From positions 62,001-126,000 of the forward strand of contig PAJV01000078.1 of the NCBI GenBank assembly GCA_002706765.1: a stretch of 64,000 nt of DNA, written 5' to 3'. Positions within the stretch are counted from its first letter, which is position 1, and the number at the start of each line of letters is the position of its first letter. A model generated the notes under the pieces. It worked only from the letters and a program-made list of their open reading frames with translations, was not told the origin of the DNA and did not search any database. A program made the position numbers and the translations under genes. This document shows, piece after piece, positions 28,718 through 39,300 of the stretch. The DNA is from Gimesia sp. (GTDB taxonomy: Bacteria; Planctomycetota; Planctomycetia; Planctomycetales; Planctomycetaceae).

Positions 28718-29875
28718 CTATGCTATTTCAACCCATTGCTTGTCTTTCGCGCTTTGCAGCACGGCGTCACAGACCTTCTGTGTTTCCAGGGCCGCCCGGA
28801 AGTCGGGCTGGGTGGGTTTGCCGTTATCCAGACCCTGGAAGAAGTCAGCCAGGGCATTCGTGAAGGTGTGTTCGTATCCGATGGTACAGCCGGGAACCCA
28901 CCAGTGATCCATGTAGGGATGTTCGAAGTTGGTTACGTGAATCCGTCGCCAGCCGGTCACATGGTCTTCCACCTTCTTCCCGGTGGTTGGATTGGCATAT
29001 TCGAAGTACTGCAGGATCTGTGGATCTTCCAGATCGAAGTAGACGGAGCCATCTTCGCCGTTCAGTTCGAACGTGTTGAAATTCTTGCGTCCGCGGGCGT
29101 AACGGGAACTTTCGAAGGTTCCCATCGAGCCATTGGCGAAGCGGGCCAGGAACATGCAGGCATCATCTATTTCAACTTTCGTCTTTTCGCCGGTTTCCTG
29201 ATGAATGCGTTCTTTGATGAAGGTTTCCGTAGCAGCGGAGACCGAAGTGATCGGCCCGTTGAGCCAGATGGCTGAATCTATGGAGTGGGCCAGCAGGTCG
29301 CCAGTTACGCCGCTGCCGGCGACTTTTGCATCCAGTCGCCAGAGTGTGGCCCCCCCCTGGGGAACGTCTTCGGCGATGGTCCAGTCCTGCAGGTACTGCG
29401 CCCGATAATGGAAGGGCCGCCCGATGCGTTTTTCGTCGACGAGCTGCTTTGCCAGTGTAATCGCAGGGACACGACGGTAATTAAACCAGACCATGTTCGC
29501 GACGCCCGCTTTTTCGATGGCGTCTGTCATCGCGACTGCTTCTGCAGTGTTCATGGCCAGCGGTTTTTCACAGAGTACCATTTTACCGGCTTCTGCTGCC
29601 GCGATGGCAATGTCGTGATGCGAGTTATTGGGGGTGGTGATGTCGATCAGGTCGATGTCATCACGTTCGATCAGCTTGCGCCAATCGGTTTCGTAGGACT
29701 CCCAGCCCCAGTTGTCAGCGAAGTCTTTGATCTTGTCTTCGCTGCGGGCACAGCAGGCCTGCAGGACAGGCGTGTGTTCGATGTCAAAAAATTTACCGAC
29801 TTGTCTATAAGCATTGGAGTGGGTACGTCCCATGAATCCGTAGCCGATCAGGCCGACGCGTACGGGTTTGCTCAT
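28718..29875 (-). CDS. Gfo/Idh/MocA family oxidoreductase
   Basis: A 385-residue NAD(P)-dependent dehydrogenase of the glucose-fructose oxidoreductase/inositol dehydrogenase family. It shows a Rossmann fold beginning [17 protein letters not shown] and the catalytic-lysine motif CEKPLAMN at about residues 98-105. GGAG lies seven bases before the ATG. It is the third gene of the leftward group with a sugar isomerase/epimerase and a cupin protein, which points to oxidation and rearrangement of a sugar or inositol. The precise substrate is unknown. Planctomycetes carry many members of this family. Confidence 0.92.
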   Translation of the reverse strand: MSKPVRVGLIGYGFMGRTHSNAYRQVGKFFDIEHTPVLQACCARSEDKIKDFADNWGWESYETDWRKLIERDDIDLIDITTPNNSHHDIAIAAAEAGKMVLCEKPLAMNTAEAVAMTDAIEKAGVANMVWFNYRRVPAITLAKQLVDEKRIGRPFHYRAQYLQDWTIAEDVPQGGATLWRLDAKVAGSGVTGDLLAHSIDSAIWLNGPITSVSAATETFIKERIHQETGEKTKVEIDDACMFLARFANGSMGTFESSRYARGRKNFNTFELNGEDGSVYFDLEDPQILQYFEYANPTTGKKVEDHVTGWRRIHVTNFEHPYMDHWWVPGCTIGYEHTFTNALADFFQGLDNGKPTQPDFRAALETQKVCDAVLQSAKDKQWVEIA

Positions 29876-29933
29876 TGGTGTGACTCCTTCAATATGAAAA
29901 TACAGGTTGAGATTGAAATAAAATTAAGCAGGA

Positions 29934-30986
29934 TCAGGACCAGCCGTGGGCTTTTCTGACGTTAATCATGGCTTCCAGAATGTCATTCCAGGTCTGCGGG
30001 CTCATCATGATTTCGTTCGAGAACATGCAGCCATCCCAGCAGATGTGCTCGAATTTCTTCGTGGGGTTGCCACTTTCATCCTTGAGCCAGTAGCCGGCCC
30101 GTTTGACGATATCGAGTTTTCCATTCGGATCTTTCGGCAGACAGTGGCGGCCGGTTTTATCGTGCGAACCGGTGCCGTGTACCGTGCCATCATTCTGGGC
30201 GACGTGGAAATCGATCGTCCAGGGACGCAGGGCATCGGTCAGGGTTTTATACGCGGCATCGAAGGTCGCTTCATCACTCCAGTCGAAGTTTTCGGGGAGC
30301 AGACGATCTTCAGGGGCGTTATACCCCATCAGGTAGAGCAGGGTGTGCGACATGTCTGCCTGAAAGCCGAGCGTGTCGGGGCGATCGACCAGTTCCAGCA
30401 GTTGCACCATACGTTTCCAGCTGTGCATGCCGCCCCAGCAGATTTCACCTTCCGCAGCGAGCCGTTCGCCCTGCTCGGCGGCGATGTCGGCGGCCTGTTT
30501 GAAGGTCTCAGCGATTTTGGCCTGGTTGCCTTCGGGATCACCGACCCAGTCGCTCACGCCGGCTGCAGAGTCGAGTCGCACGACGCCGTAAGGACGCACA
30601 CCCAGTTCACGCAATTTCCGGGCGATGTTACAGCCTTTGAGGACCTGTTCGAGAAACTGGCCTCGTTCTTCTTCGCTTCCCATGGCCGAGCCACCCCCGG
30701 TGGGAGGCCAGACCGGTGCTACGACCGAACCAATCACCAGGTTGCGGCTCTGGACTTTTTCGGCCAGTTGTTTCAAATCGTCATCTGTGGAATCGATGCT
30801 CACATGAGGGTCGAACAGGAAGAGGTCCGTCCCGTCAAACTTGATGCCATCGACTTCCGCGGCGGCAGTCAGGTCGAGCATGGTATCCAGGTCGATGGGG
30901 GGTTCGGAGTCAGGGCCTTTCCCGACTACACCCGGCCAGGCTGCATTATGAAGTTTGGGTAAGGTGTTAGCTGCGTTATCACTCAT
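29934..30986 (-). CDS. Sugar phosphate isomerase/epimerase-like TIM-barrel protein
   Basis: A 350-residue protein of the xylose-isomerase-like TIM barrel superfamily (AP endonuclease family 2 fold). Segments such as [57 protein letters not shown] and [19 protein letters not shown] carry acidic and histidine residues suited to bind a divalent metal. I use the ATG at 30986, with AAGGA eight bases upstream, over that at 31001. It lies 58 bp before the oxidoreductase on the same strand. A terminator-like hairpin separates it from the cupin gene. Confidence 0.85.
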   Translation of the reverse strand: MSDNAANTLPKLHNAAWPGVVGKGPDSEPPIDLDTMLDLTAAAEVDGIKFDGTDLFLFDPHVSIDSTDDDLKQLAEKVQSRNLVIGSVVAPVWPPTGGGSAMGSEEERGQFLEQVLKGCNIARKLRELGVRPYGVVRLDSAAGVSDWVGDPEGNQAKIAETFKQAADIAAEQGERLAAEGEICWGGMHSWKRMVQLLELVDRPDTLGFQADMSHTLLYLMGYNAPEDRLLPENFDWSDEATFDAAYKTLTDALRPWTIDFHVAQNDGTVHGTGSHDKTGRHCLPKDPNGKLDIVKRAGYWLKDESGNPTKKFEHICWDGCMFSNEIMMSPQTWNDILEAMINVRKAHGWS

Positions 30987-31019
30987 GAGACGGTCCTTCA
31001 TGTTAGCAGGATTTGCAAG

Positions 31020-31054
31020 ATCAAAAAGAAAACTGCCCGAGAGTTCGGGCAGTT
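31020..31054 (-). terminator. Hairpin terminator between the cupin and isomerase genes
   Basis: AACTGCCCGA and TCGGGCAGTT pair around GAGT or a shorter loop, and on the minus strand are followed by TTCTTTTTGA. It sits between the cupin stop (31074) and the next start (30986), so it may reduce read-through from one gene to the next. Confidence 0.7.
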
Positions 31055-31073
31055 CCTGTGTGAGGGATCGGTT

Positions 31074-32297
<1,224 letters not shown>

Positions 32298-32808
32298 TCT
32301 TTCCTCTTCTTTATTCCGTGTTGAACTGGCGCATGTCCGCTGGTTACCCTGATGACGACCTCACCGAAAGCATCATCCTGTTAAGGGCCCTGGAACACAG
32401 GCAAATTGAATGGCTGTCGAAAAAACGACCTGAATCAATGATTTTATTGTGATGTGTCGACTCGTTTTTGAAAAGGAAACCGAATTGATTTTGCCCCTGA
32501 ATTTGAAAGAATCACAGTCAAACTCGGTGTGGGAGTTGACTTTGTTGATTCTAAACAACCATTATAAAATCAGGGGGCTGACACAGACGGAAGCAGTTCG
32601 TCAGTTCAGCAGGTGGATCTGAATTGTTTTTGGTGATCTGATGTTTTATCAGTGTTGCCGGAACAGAATCTGGATAAAGCGGGCGATCCTTTCTGCGCAG
32701 TTACTTGTCGTCTTCGTCATCAGGCCTAGAATGTACGTTTTGAATCTTTATTGGCAGGAGTCGATCCGCAGTCGGTTCTGCAGCAAAAATTAGTCGGACC
32801 AGTTAACA
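32298..32808. other. Divergent intergenic region, 511 bp
   Basis: It should hold the promoters of the leftward cupin group and of argC. TTGACT near 32535 with an AT-rich ATTATAAAA about 19 bases later is a weak candidate for the rightward promoter. I saw no ARG-box-like palindrome, no tRNA and no supported gene. Confidence 0.45.
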
Positions 32809-33822
32809 ATGACAAAAGTTGCCATCATGGGAGCCACCGGTTATGCGGCTCTGGAACTCATTAAAATTCTGTTGCGAAATCCGGACGTCGAAATCGTGGC
32901 GCTCACTTCTCGTTCTGAAGAATCGCCGCACATCAGCGAGATTCATCCCTGCCTGACCGGTCGCCTGGATCTGTGCTGCGAAGCATTGACGCCAGCCGAG
33001 ATCGCCGCACGTTCTGATTTCGTCTTCTGTGCGCTCCCGCATGTGGCCAGCATGGAAGTCATTCCCGATCTGCTGGCAGAAGGCTGCCGGGTCGTGGATT
33101 TGAGTGCCGACTATCGACTGAGCGATCCTGCCGTCTATGAAAAATGGTATCACCACGTGCATATCGACCCTACCCGGCTGGGAAGTACCGTGTATGGTCT
33201 GCCCGAATTGTGGGCGGATAAGATTCCGGATGCCGACCTGATTGCCAATCCCGGCTGTTACACGAGTACAGCGATTCTGGGACTGGCGCCACTGATGGCG
33301 GCCGGCCTGATTGAACCGACGGGCATTATCATTGACGCCAAGAGTGGTGTGAGCGGTGCGGGCCGGAATCCCAAACTGGGAACCCTCTATCCGGAGTGTA
33401 ATGAGAGTATTACCGCTTATGGGGTGGGCACCCATCGCCATACTCCCGAAATCGAAGAAGTGCTGACCACCGTGGGAGGGAAAGAAGTCAAGGTGACTTT
33501 CACGCCTCACCTGACGCCGATGAACCGGGGGATTCTGGCGACCATGTATCCCCGTCTGACGAAAGCTGTCAGCCGCGAAGAACTGCTGGACGTCTATCGG
33601 TCTTTCTATGAAGGCAAGCCGTTCGTTCGAATTATTGATGCGATTCCGGCGACGAAAAATGTATCGGGGACCAATTACTGTGATATTTCGGTGCAATTTG
33701 CCGGCGATCAATTGATTGTGTTCTCCGCCACCGATAATTTGATCAAGGGGGCAGCCGGTGTTGCCGTCCAGAATTTCAATCTGATGGCCGGGTACCCGGA
33801 AACCACGGGCCTGATCGTCTGA
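32809..33822 (+). CDS. argC: N-acetyl-gamma-glutamyl-phosphate reductase
   Basis: A 337-residue enzyme for the third step of arginine synthesis: NADPH reduction of N-acetylglutamyl phosphate to the semialdehyde. The N-terminal fold starts [18 protein letters not shown], and the catalytic cysteine is in [13 protein letters not shown] (about residue 149). The His of [11 protein letters not shown] is also present. Type 1 length. Followed by argJ after 27 bp. Confidence 0.95.
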   Translation: MTKVAIMGATGYAALELIKILLRNPDVEIVALTSRSEESPHISEIHPCLTGRLDLCCEALTPAEIAARSDFVFCALPHVASMEVIPDLLAEGCRVVDLSADYRLSDPAVYEKWYHHVHIDPTRLGSTVYGLPELWADKIPDADLIANPGCYTSTAILGLAPLMAAGLIEPTGIIIDAKSGVSGAGRNPKLGTLYPECNESITAYGVGTHRHTPEIEEVLTTVGGKEVKVTFTPHLTPMNRGILATMYPRLTKAVSREELLDVYRSFYEGKPFVRIIDAIPATKNVSGTNYCDISVQFAGDQLIVFSATDNLIKGAAGVAVQNFNLMAGYPETTGLIV

Positions 33823-33849
33823 AACTATTATTATCGCGAGGAGAAGCAG

Positions 33850-35049
33850 TTGACTGCTGACATGATATTACCCCGGGGATTTCGTTCCGCGGGTCTGGCC
33901 TGTGGCATCAAAGAAAAAAAAACGACCTTTGATTTATCGCTGTTTGTCTCAGATGTGCCGTGCGCCGGTGCTGGCGTATTCACGAAAAATCAGGTGTGTG
34001 GTGCCCCGGTGAAAGTCTCCCGCGAACGGGTGCCCGGCGATTCCCTGCGAGCGGTTGTAATCAACTCGGGCAATGCGAATGCCTGTACCGGGGAGCAGGG
34101 AATCGAAGATGCCAAGTGGATGACCGGGCTGGTCTCTACAGGTTTGAATGTTGCTGCGGAAGATGTCCTGGTCTGTTCAACAGGGATCATCGGCCGGTTT
34201 CTGCCTCGCACTCCGATTGAAGCCGGGATTCCCGCAGCGATTCAACAGTTGGGCGCTGACTCCGAATCCTTTCTGAATGCAGCCCGGGGAATGATGACGA
34301 CCGATACGGTTCCCAAGCAGGCGACGCGGCTGATTAACGTCGGCGGTCAGGAGATCCGGGTGAGTGGCGTTGCGAAAGGGGCGGCGATGATTGCCCCCAA
34401 CATGGCGACCATGTTATCGGTGATCATGACAGATGCGCCCCTGGATGCGGCTCAGGCCGACCAGATGTTAAGACACGCCGTCGATCGCAGTTTTAACTGT
34501 GTTTCCGTAGAAGGCCATACGAGTACCAGTGATACCGTCATACTGCTGGCCAACGGTGCTGCGGGATCGAAGCCGTTGTCGGATGCGGAACGGGGAGAGT
34601 TACAGACTGCACTGGATGAAGTGGCGATGGAACTGGGGCAGGCAATTATCAGGGATGCGGAGGGGGCCGATCATTTTGTGACCGTAGAGGTTTCCGGTGC
34701 AGCAGCACGTGCTGACGCGATGGAAATTGCCCGCACGATTGCCAATGATGCGCTGGTGAAAACGGCAATCGCAGGCTCCGATCCTAACTGGGGGCGGATT
34801 GTCTCTGCCACGGGACGCACCAGTGTGAAACTGACTGAGCGGGACATCGTGCTGCATATCAACGGAACGCTGATTTATGAAGATGGCAGGCCCGCAGATT
34901 ATAACGAACAGGCGATCTCGGATGGGATCAGGCAGAACCGGGATGTGCTGATTCAGGTTCAACTGCCGTTTGGAGAGGAGCAGGTTGTATTCTGGACCAG
35001 CGATCTGACGCAGGAATATGTGCGACTGAATTCGGAATACACAACCTGA
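33850..35049 (+). CDS. argJ: Bifunctional ornithine acetyltransferase/N-acetylglutamate synthase
   Basis: A 399-residue enzyme that moves the acetyl group from N-acetylornithine to glutamate, recycling acetyl in arginine synthesis. The precursor cleaves itself before the threonine in [14 protein letters not shown], giving two chains; this motif is intact. [13 protein letters not shown] near the C-terminus is also typical. I use the TTG at 33850, placed four bases after GAGGAGAAG; an ATG at 33862 is possible. It is in an operon with argC. Whether it can also use acetyl-CoA is not visible. Confidence 0.95.
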   Translation: MTADMILPRGFRSAGLACGIKEKKTTFDLSLFVSDVPCAGAGVFTKNQVCGAPVKVSRERVPGDSLRAVVINSGNANACTGEQGIEDAKWMTGLVSTGLNVAAEDVLVCSTGIIGRFLPRTPIEAGIPAAIQQLGADSESFLNAARGMMTTDTVPKQATRLINVGGQEIRVSGVAKGAAMIAPNMATMLSVIMTDAPLDAAQADQMLRHAVDRSFNCVSVEGHTSTSDTVILLANGAAGSKPLSDAERGELQTALDEVAMELGQAIIRDAEGADHFVTVEVSGAAARADAMEIARTIANDALVKTAIAGSDPNWGRIVSATGRTSVKLTERDIVLHINGTLIYEDGRPADYNEQAISDGIRQNRDVLIQVQLPFGEEQVVFWTSDLTQEYVRLNSEYTT

Positions 35050-35070
35050 TCGAGTTCGTTTCAGACAATA

Positions 35071-35113
35071 AAAAAGAGCGGGAGTTTTCTTAAAAACTCC
35101 CGCTCCCGTTTTA
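35071..35113 (+). terminator. Terminator after argJ
   Basis: GAGCGGGAGTTTT at about 35076-35088 pairs with AAAACTCCCGCTC ending at 35105, followed by CCGTTTTAT. A-rich sequence before it could allow leftward use too. It lies 20 bases after the argJ stop. Confidence 0.85.
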
Positions 35114-35178
35114 TCCTCAGCATGCTGGCCCGCAAATGGATGCTGAGGGAAAACTCAATTCAGTCGACTGGAAAGAGA

Positions 35179-35616
35179 TTACTTTTCAGTGACTTTGAAT
35201 CCTTTTTCGAAGGCTTTGTCGTTGAAGATCAGTTTGATCTGTTCATCGCCTTCGGCTTTCGCTGCTTTGCCTTTGCAGTTTCCACAGCAGAATTTTACTT
35301 CTGTACCAGCAACAGTTACAGACTGAGCAGGATTGACTGGTTTACCGGCGAAGGGGCAGTTGACCTGCTTGGCCTGCTTGGTGGCAACCAGCTGCAGGTT
35401 GGCTTTGGCAGCAAACTTTTTGGGGTTGGCTGTGAAAGCAGCTTTGCATTTGCCACAGCAGAGGCTGACGGTTCCGCCTTTGTAGTCGACAGTCTGTGCC
35501 GGGTTGGCAGGTTTGCCGGCAACGGGGCAAATTGCTTTGCCTTCTTCAGCAGCAAAGCTCTGACCAACAAATGCAGCGACTGCAACTAAAGCAGCGATAG
35601 ATAATACTTGACGCAT
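35179..35616 (-). CDS. Exported protein with two YHS-like cysteine modules
   Basis: A 145-residue protein with a signal peptide cut after about residue 22 (AAFVGQSFAAEEG). The mature part has two copies of one module: CPVAGKPANPAQ...LCCGKC (about residues 30-57) and CPFAGKPVNPAQ...FCCGNC (about 87-114). The pattern resembles YHS/TRASH-type metal-binding domains and suggests copper, mercury or zinc handling outside the cytoplasm. GGAGAAACCC precedes the ATG. It lies beside another cysteine-rich exported protein. Metal identity is unknown. Confidence 0.75.
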   Translation of the reverse strand: MRQVLSIAALVAVAAFVGQSFAAEEGKAICPVAGKPANPAQTVDYKGGTVSLCCGKCKAAFTANPKKFAAKANLQLVATKQAKQVNCPFAGKPVNPAQSVTVAGTEVKFCCGNCKGKAAKAEGDEQIKLIFNDKAFEKGFKVTEK

Positions 35617-35798
35617 GGGTTTCTCCTTGAAAGTTAAAAAAAGTCATTGTTACAAGATTGTATAGCACATATACGAAAGCAGGTTCCGTTCCGATTCTCC
35701 GCTGCGTGATTCAGTTTTGGCAGGGGAAAGCGCAAGCGTCAGACAAGAGCGTCTGCTGCTTGAGAACGGCGCTGGTCAATCCGGTTTTGGATGGAAAA

Positions 35799-36251
35799 CT
35801 AGATTAACCAGAGGCAGAAGTGCGCGCAAAACTCCCCTGAGGAGTAAGAAATTTCAGGGGGACGCCGCTCAAAATGGCGTGAGGCGGCGGGGCGAACAGA
35901 GTGAGTGAGCTGAGAAGTCAGGTCGATCGATTCGAATTGACTGCGTAACTGCTGCTCTAGCTCGACTGCTTTTACAGAGATGGTTGTTGCTGTTTGGGAA
36001 AACGTCTGCTGACAGTGGCAATCCGGTTTCTGACATTGAGTCTGTTTGTGATTCGACTCAGACTGTTTTTCCGTTTTGTGGGAAGTCCGGCAGCAGCAGG
36101 ATTTTGTCGGGACCTGCTTATCAGTGGCTGATTTGCTGCAGCAGCAGCCTTGGGCCTGGCTGGTCTGCTGCTGACTGCATTCGCAACCCGAAACGGGGGC
36201 GGCTGGTAAAACCAGGCAAGCAGTCAGAATCAGAACTAAGAAACGGTACAT
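35799..36251 (-). CDS. Cysteine-rich exported protein or lipoprotein
   Basis: A 150-residue protein. Residues 1-22 are a signal peptide (FLVLILTACLVLPAAPVSG) with Cys23 at a lipobox-like VSGC. The mature N-terminal half is packed with cysteines (CECS, CCCSKS, CCCRTS, CQKPDCHCQQ), 14 within about 65 residues, and rich in Gln, Ser and Lys. The second half is free of them until GEFCAHFCLW at the end. It resembles no family that I can name; metal binding is the natural guess. I use the ATG at 36251 because it begins the signal peptide. Its 5' neighbour on this strand is the large propeller gene, 84 bp away. Confidence 0.6.
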   Translation of the reverse strand: MYRFLVLILTACLVLPAAPVSGCECSQQQTSQAQGCCCSKSATDKQVPTKSCCCRTSHKTEKQSESNHKQTQCQKPDCHCQQTFSQTATTISVKAVELEQQLRSQFESIDLTSQLTHSVRPAASRHFERRPPEISYSSGEFCAHFCLWLI

Positions 36252-36334
36252 GGACGCTTTCTTCAGTTTGACGAAAATACCGATGCGAAACGCCCTCATT
36301 GTATTTTGATGTGGGTTATTTCGCAAGCAGAAAT

Positions 36335-39300
36335 TTAATTCTTTTCAGTCGCCTGTTGTTCAGGTGGTGGCTGAGGCGCTGCCTGCTGCTGGTCCCGGAT
36401 TGCCAGTTCATCGGCATCGTACAGGCGAATTCTTGCATTATAAGTCAGAATTTCCACCATTTTCTCCGCATAATCGACATTCAGATCTTTGATATTGTCA
36501 ATCGGCGCCTGCCAGGAGAGCAGGCTGTCTCCCGACTGTTTGTCGACCGCCTGGAGATGGATGATGCTGGTAGAGCGATTTCCCATGCGTTTGTAATCTC
36601 GCGACACCAGCAGGACAAACGGCAGCAGATTCTGCTGGTCGAGGACCAGATGCTGTTTGTCGATTTCCTGACTCCAGAGCCGTTTCCCGGTCTGGCGATT
36701 GAAAGTGTAGAGCATCCCGTTGACGGGGACTGAGGGGATATTCACTGAAATCGAATTGGGCGAAGGCAGATGAGCGGCAAAATAAATGTGTTCGTGATCT
36801 GCTACCAGGTAGAAGTTCTGACGATCTTTCAGTTCCGCCCGCGGGATGTTTTCCAGCTCAGAGCGTTTCCCCGTTCTAAGATCAACGATCGACAGTTCTC
36901 CCTTAGGACTTAATGCTGACAGGTAATGGTGGCTGAACAGGCCGAACTGGGAGTCGCGGGGAAAATCGAGTTTCCAGTTCAATTCTTTAGACTGGGGGTG
37001 AAAACTGAAGAGGGAACTGACGCCGGCGGTCAAGCCAGGCAGTTTGGCATCTTCCGGGGACGAGATGGCAACAAACGCGGATTCACCCTGGTAAATCGCA
37101 TTTTCCAGATACTGACCGGTTTCTCCGATCTCCACCAGTCGGCCATCACTGACACGCAGGATCTTTTTCGTCGTCCGATCCCGGGTGACCAGGTAGATCA
37201 TGCGATCGTCGCCCAGCACGCGGGTCTCTTTGTCAACATTTTCGTGGGTCCAGCGCACTTTCCCGGTGCGGGTATCGATCAGGATGATCTGCCGACGACT
37301 GTAGTAACAGGTGTAATCTGCGTTGGCAGCGGCGATCATTCCGATCCTGCGAACGGCGATGGAAGGATGGTGCCGATGCACAAGAGTGGCTTCATTTCCC
37401 AGTTGCGCGGGCGTCAGTCGATAGGAACTGGAGTAATAGCGGTTTGCCTGTTCCTTCTCGAGCTTCTGGCTCCAGATCAGTTTACGATCGACCAGGTCAA
37501 AGAAGTGCAGCATGTCTCGATGTTGCAGAATCAGGTTATGGCCGACCACATCACTCTCGTTAAAGCTGGATGAGCGGGACTGAATGGTTGACCGCAGGGG
37601 AGTCGACCACATCTGCTGATTTCCTGCAGGCTGCTCCATCGTCATTCGATTTTCTTTGGGTTCGACTGCCAGGATCAGCGAGCGGTAAAACGGCAGACTG
37701 GAACCACTGGTGTCCAGCGTATTTTCCCGCGAGGAATAATTTCGCGACGAACCTCCTACAATCAGCTTCAGATTGCGGGGACGCCAGTTTCCGGGAATGG
37801 TTTGCTGTTTGTCAGTCGTCAGCTTCTGAAGATACTGTTCCTGAAATTGTGCAGCAGTCTGATTCTCAGCTACCTTCAGGTCAGGATCAAGCTCTGAAAG
37901 TTGATCCATATAATAAGCGGCGTCCTCTGCCAGGTTGAATTTGATGCAGAGCTGTACCATCCCGGCCAGTGCTTCCGCTGTCAGTTCTGGCGATTTGCGT
38001 TTCATCAGCTTTGTCAACCAGAGTTCTGCTTCAAAGAACTGTCCCGATTGCATCGCGGTGTTGATTTGCAGCCGCAGCACCGGAATTGAGGCATCGAGAA
38101 AACCAAACTGCTGCAGAAAGCGTTCTCTGGTTTCGGTATCTGCCGCGAGAGTCAGGCGGGCACGCGCGCTGATCTGTTGGGAATACTGTTCCTGTTGTGC
38201 AGGCGTGGCCTGTTGCCAGAGATCGCCGGCCTGCCCGGCAATCCAGCAGTCAATCTGTGTCTCTGTTGCGCCCGTTTTGATGAATGTCTCTACCGGGGCA
38301 GCCGCGAGTTTGAGCAGGGTTTCCAGGGCCATGGAAAACTCTTTGCGAGCCACGGCACGTTCCACAAGCAGTCTTTGCAGTTCGATGCGTTCTGTTTCGG
38401 AGGCAACCTGTTGTTTCAAGCGGGGAACCAGTTCGTCATGCTGCTGGAAGTCAGAACGAATGATGGAGGTCAGGCAGTCAATCAGCATTGCCTGATACTG
38501 AGGTCGATTTGAAACAGGGAGCTGCGCAGAATCAATCTGCTCAAGCTTCTTCAGAGCCTGGGGATAGCTGTGACTCATCATCAGCAGTTCTGACTCTTTA
38601 AACAGCACCAGCGGATTACGGGCGTCCTGCAGTTTGAGCTGCTCAATTTCCGCTTCAAAAGTCTGTTTCTGTTCGTAGCTGGTCAGCCCCATGGCATTGA
38701 GTGATAAAAACTGACCCTGGTAAATAATCAGGTTTCCCAGCGGCTGGCTCGAGTCGGAGCTGAACAGCTTGTTCAGAATGATTCCTGATTTGACGTCAAA
38801 GGTCCAGATTTGTCCGCTCTGCAGGGGAACGTGCAGACGTTGATCGGCGATGACTGCCTGACCGGAAGGGAGACCCGCCGCGGAATCGAAAGACTTGTTC
38901 CAGACTGTTTTTCCATTGGTGAGTGATACCGCATGCACACCATTCAGACCGACCAGCAGAATCAGATCGTCTACCACTCCTGCCAGGTAGAGCGAGCTTT
39001 CTTTGGCGCGGCGGGTCCAGCAGGGAGAGCCGGTAATCAGATCAAGGCACACCAGCGTTTCATCATCCTGGGGCGTATACACCACTTTATTCCCACTGAT
39101 GATGGGGGCAGAGGGGCACCAGCGATGATTGAGGGGTTCCCGGGGCGTCTGGTTGATATGATTAAATCTCTGGTTGTTTTGACTGACGGTTGCCGGCTCG
39201 TATCTGGTTGACCAGAGAATCGAATGATTCAGGCGGTCGATGGCGGTTAACAGGCCAATTGTCGTCGGGCAGATAATGACGCCCTGGTCAATTGCCACGG

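Noticed and set aside
29946-30962. A 338-codon plus-strand frame opposite the TIM-barrel gene
   Set aside because: Antisense to a conserved gene; no independent support.
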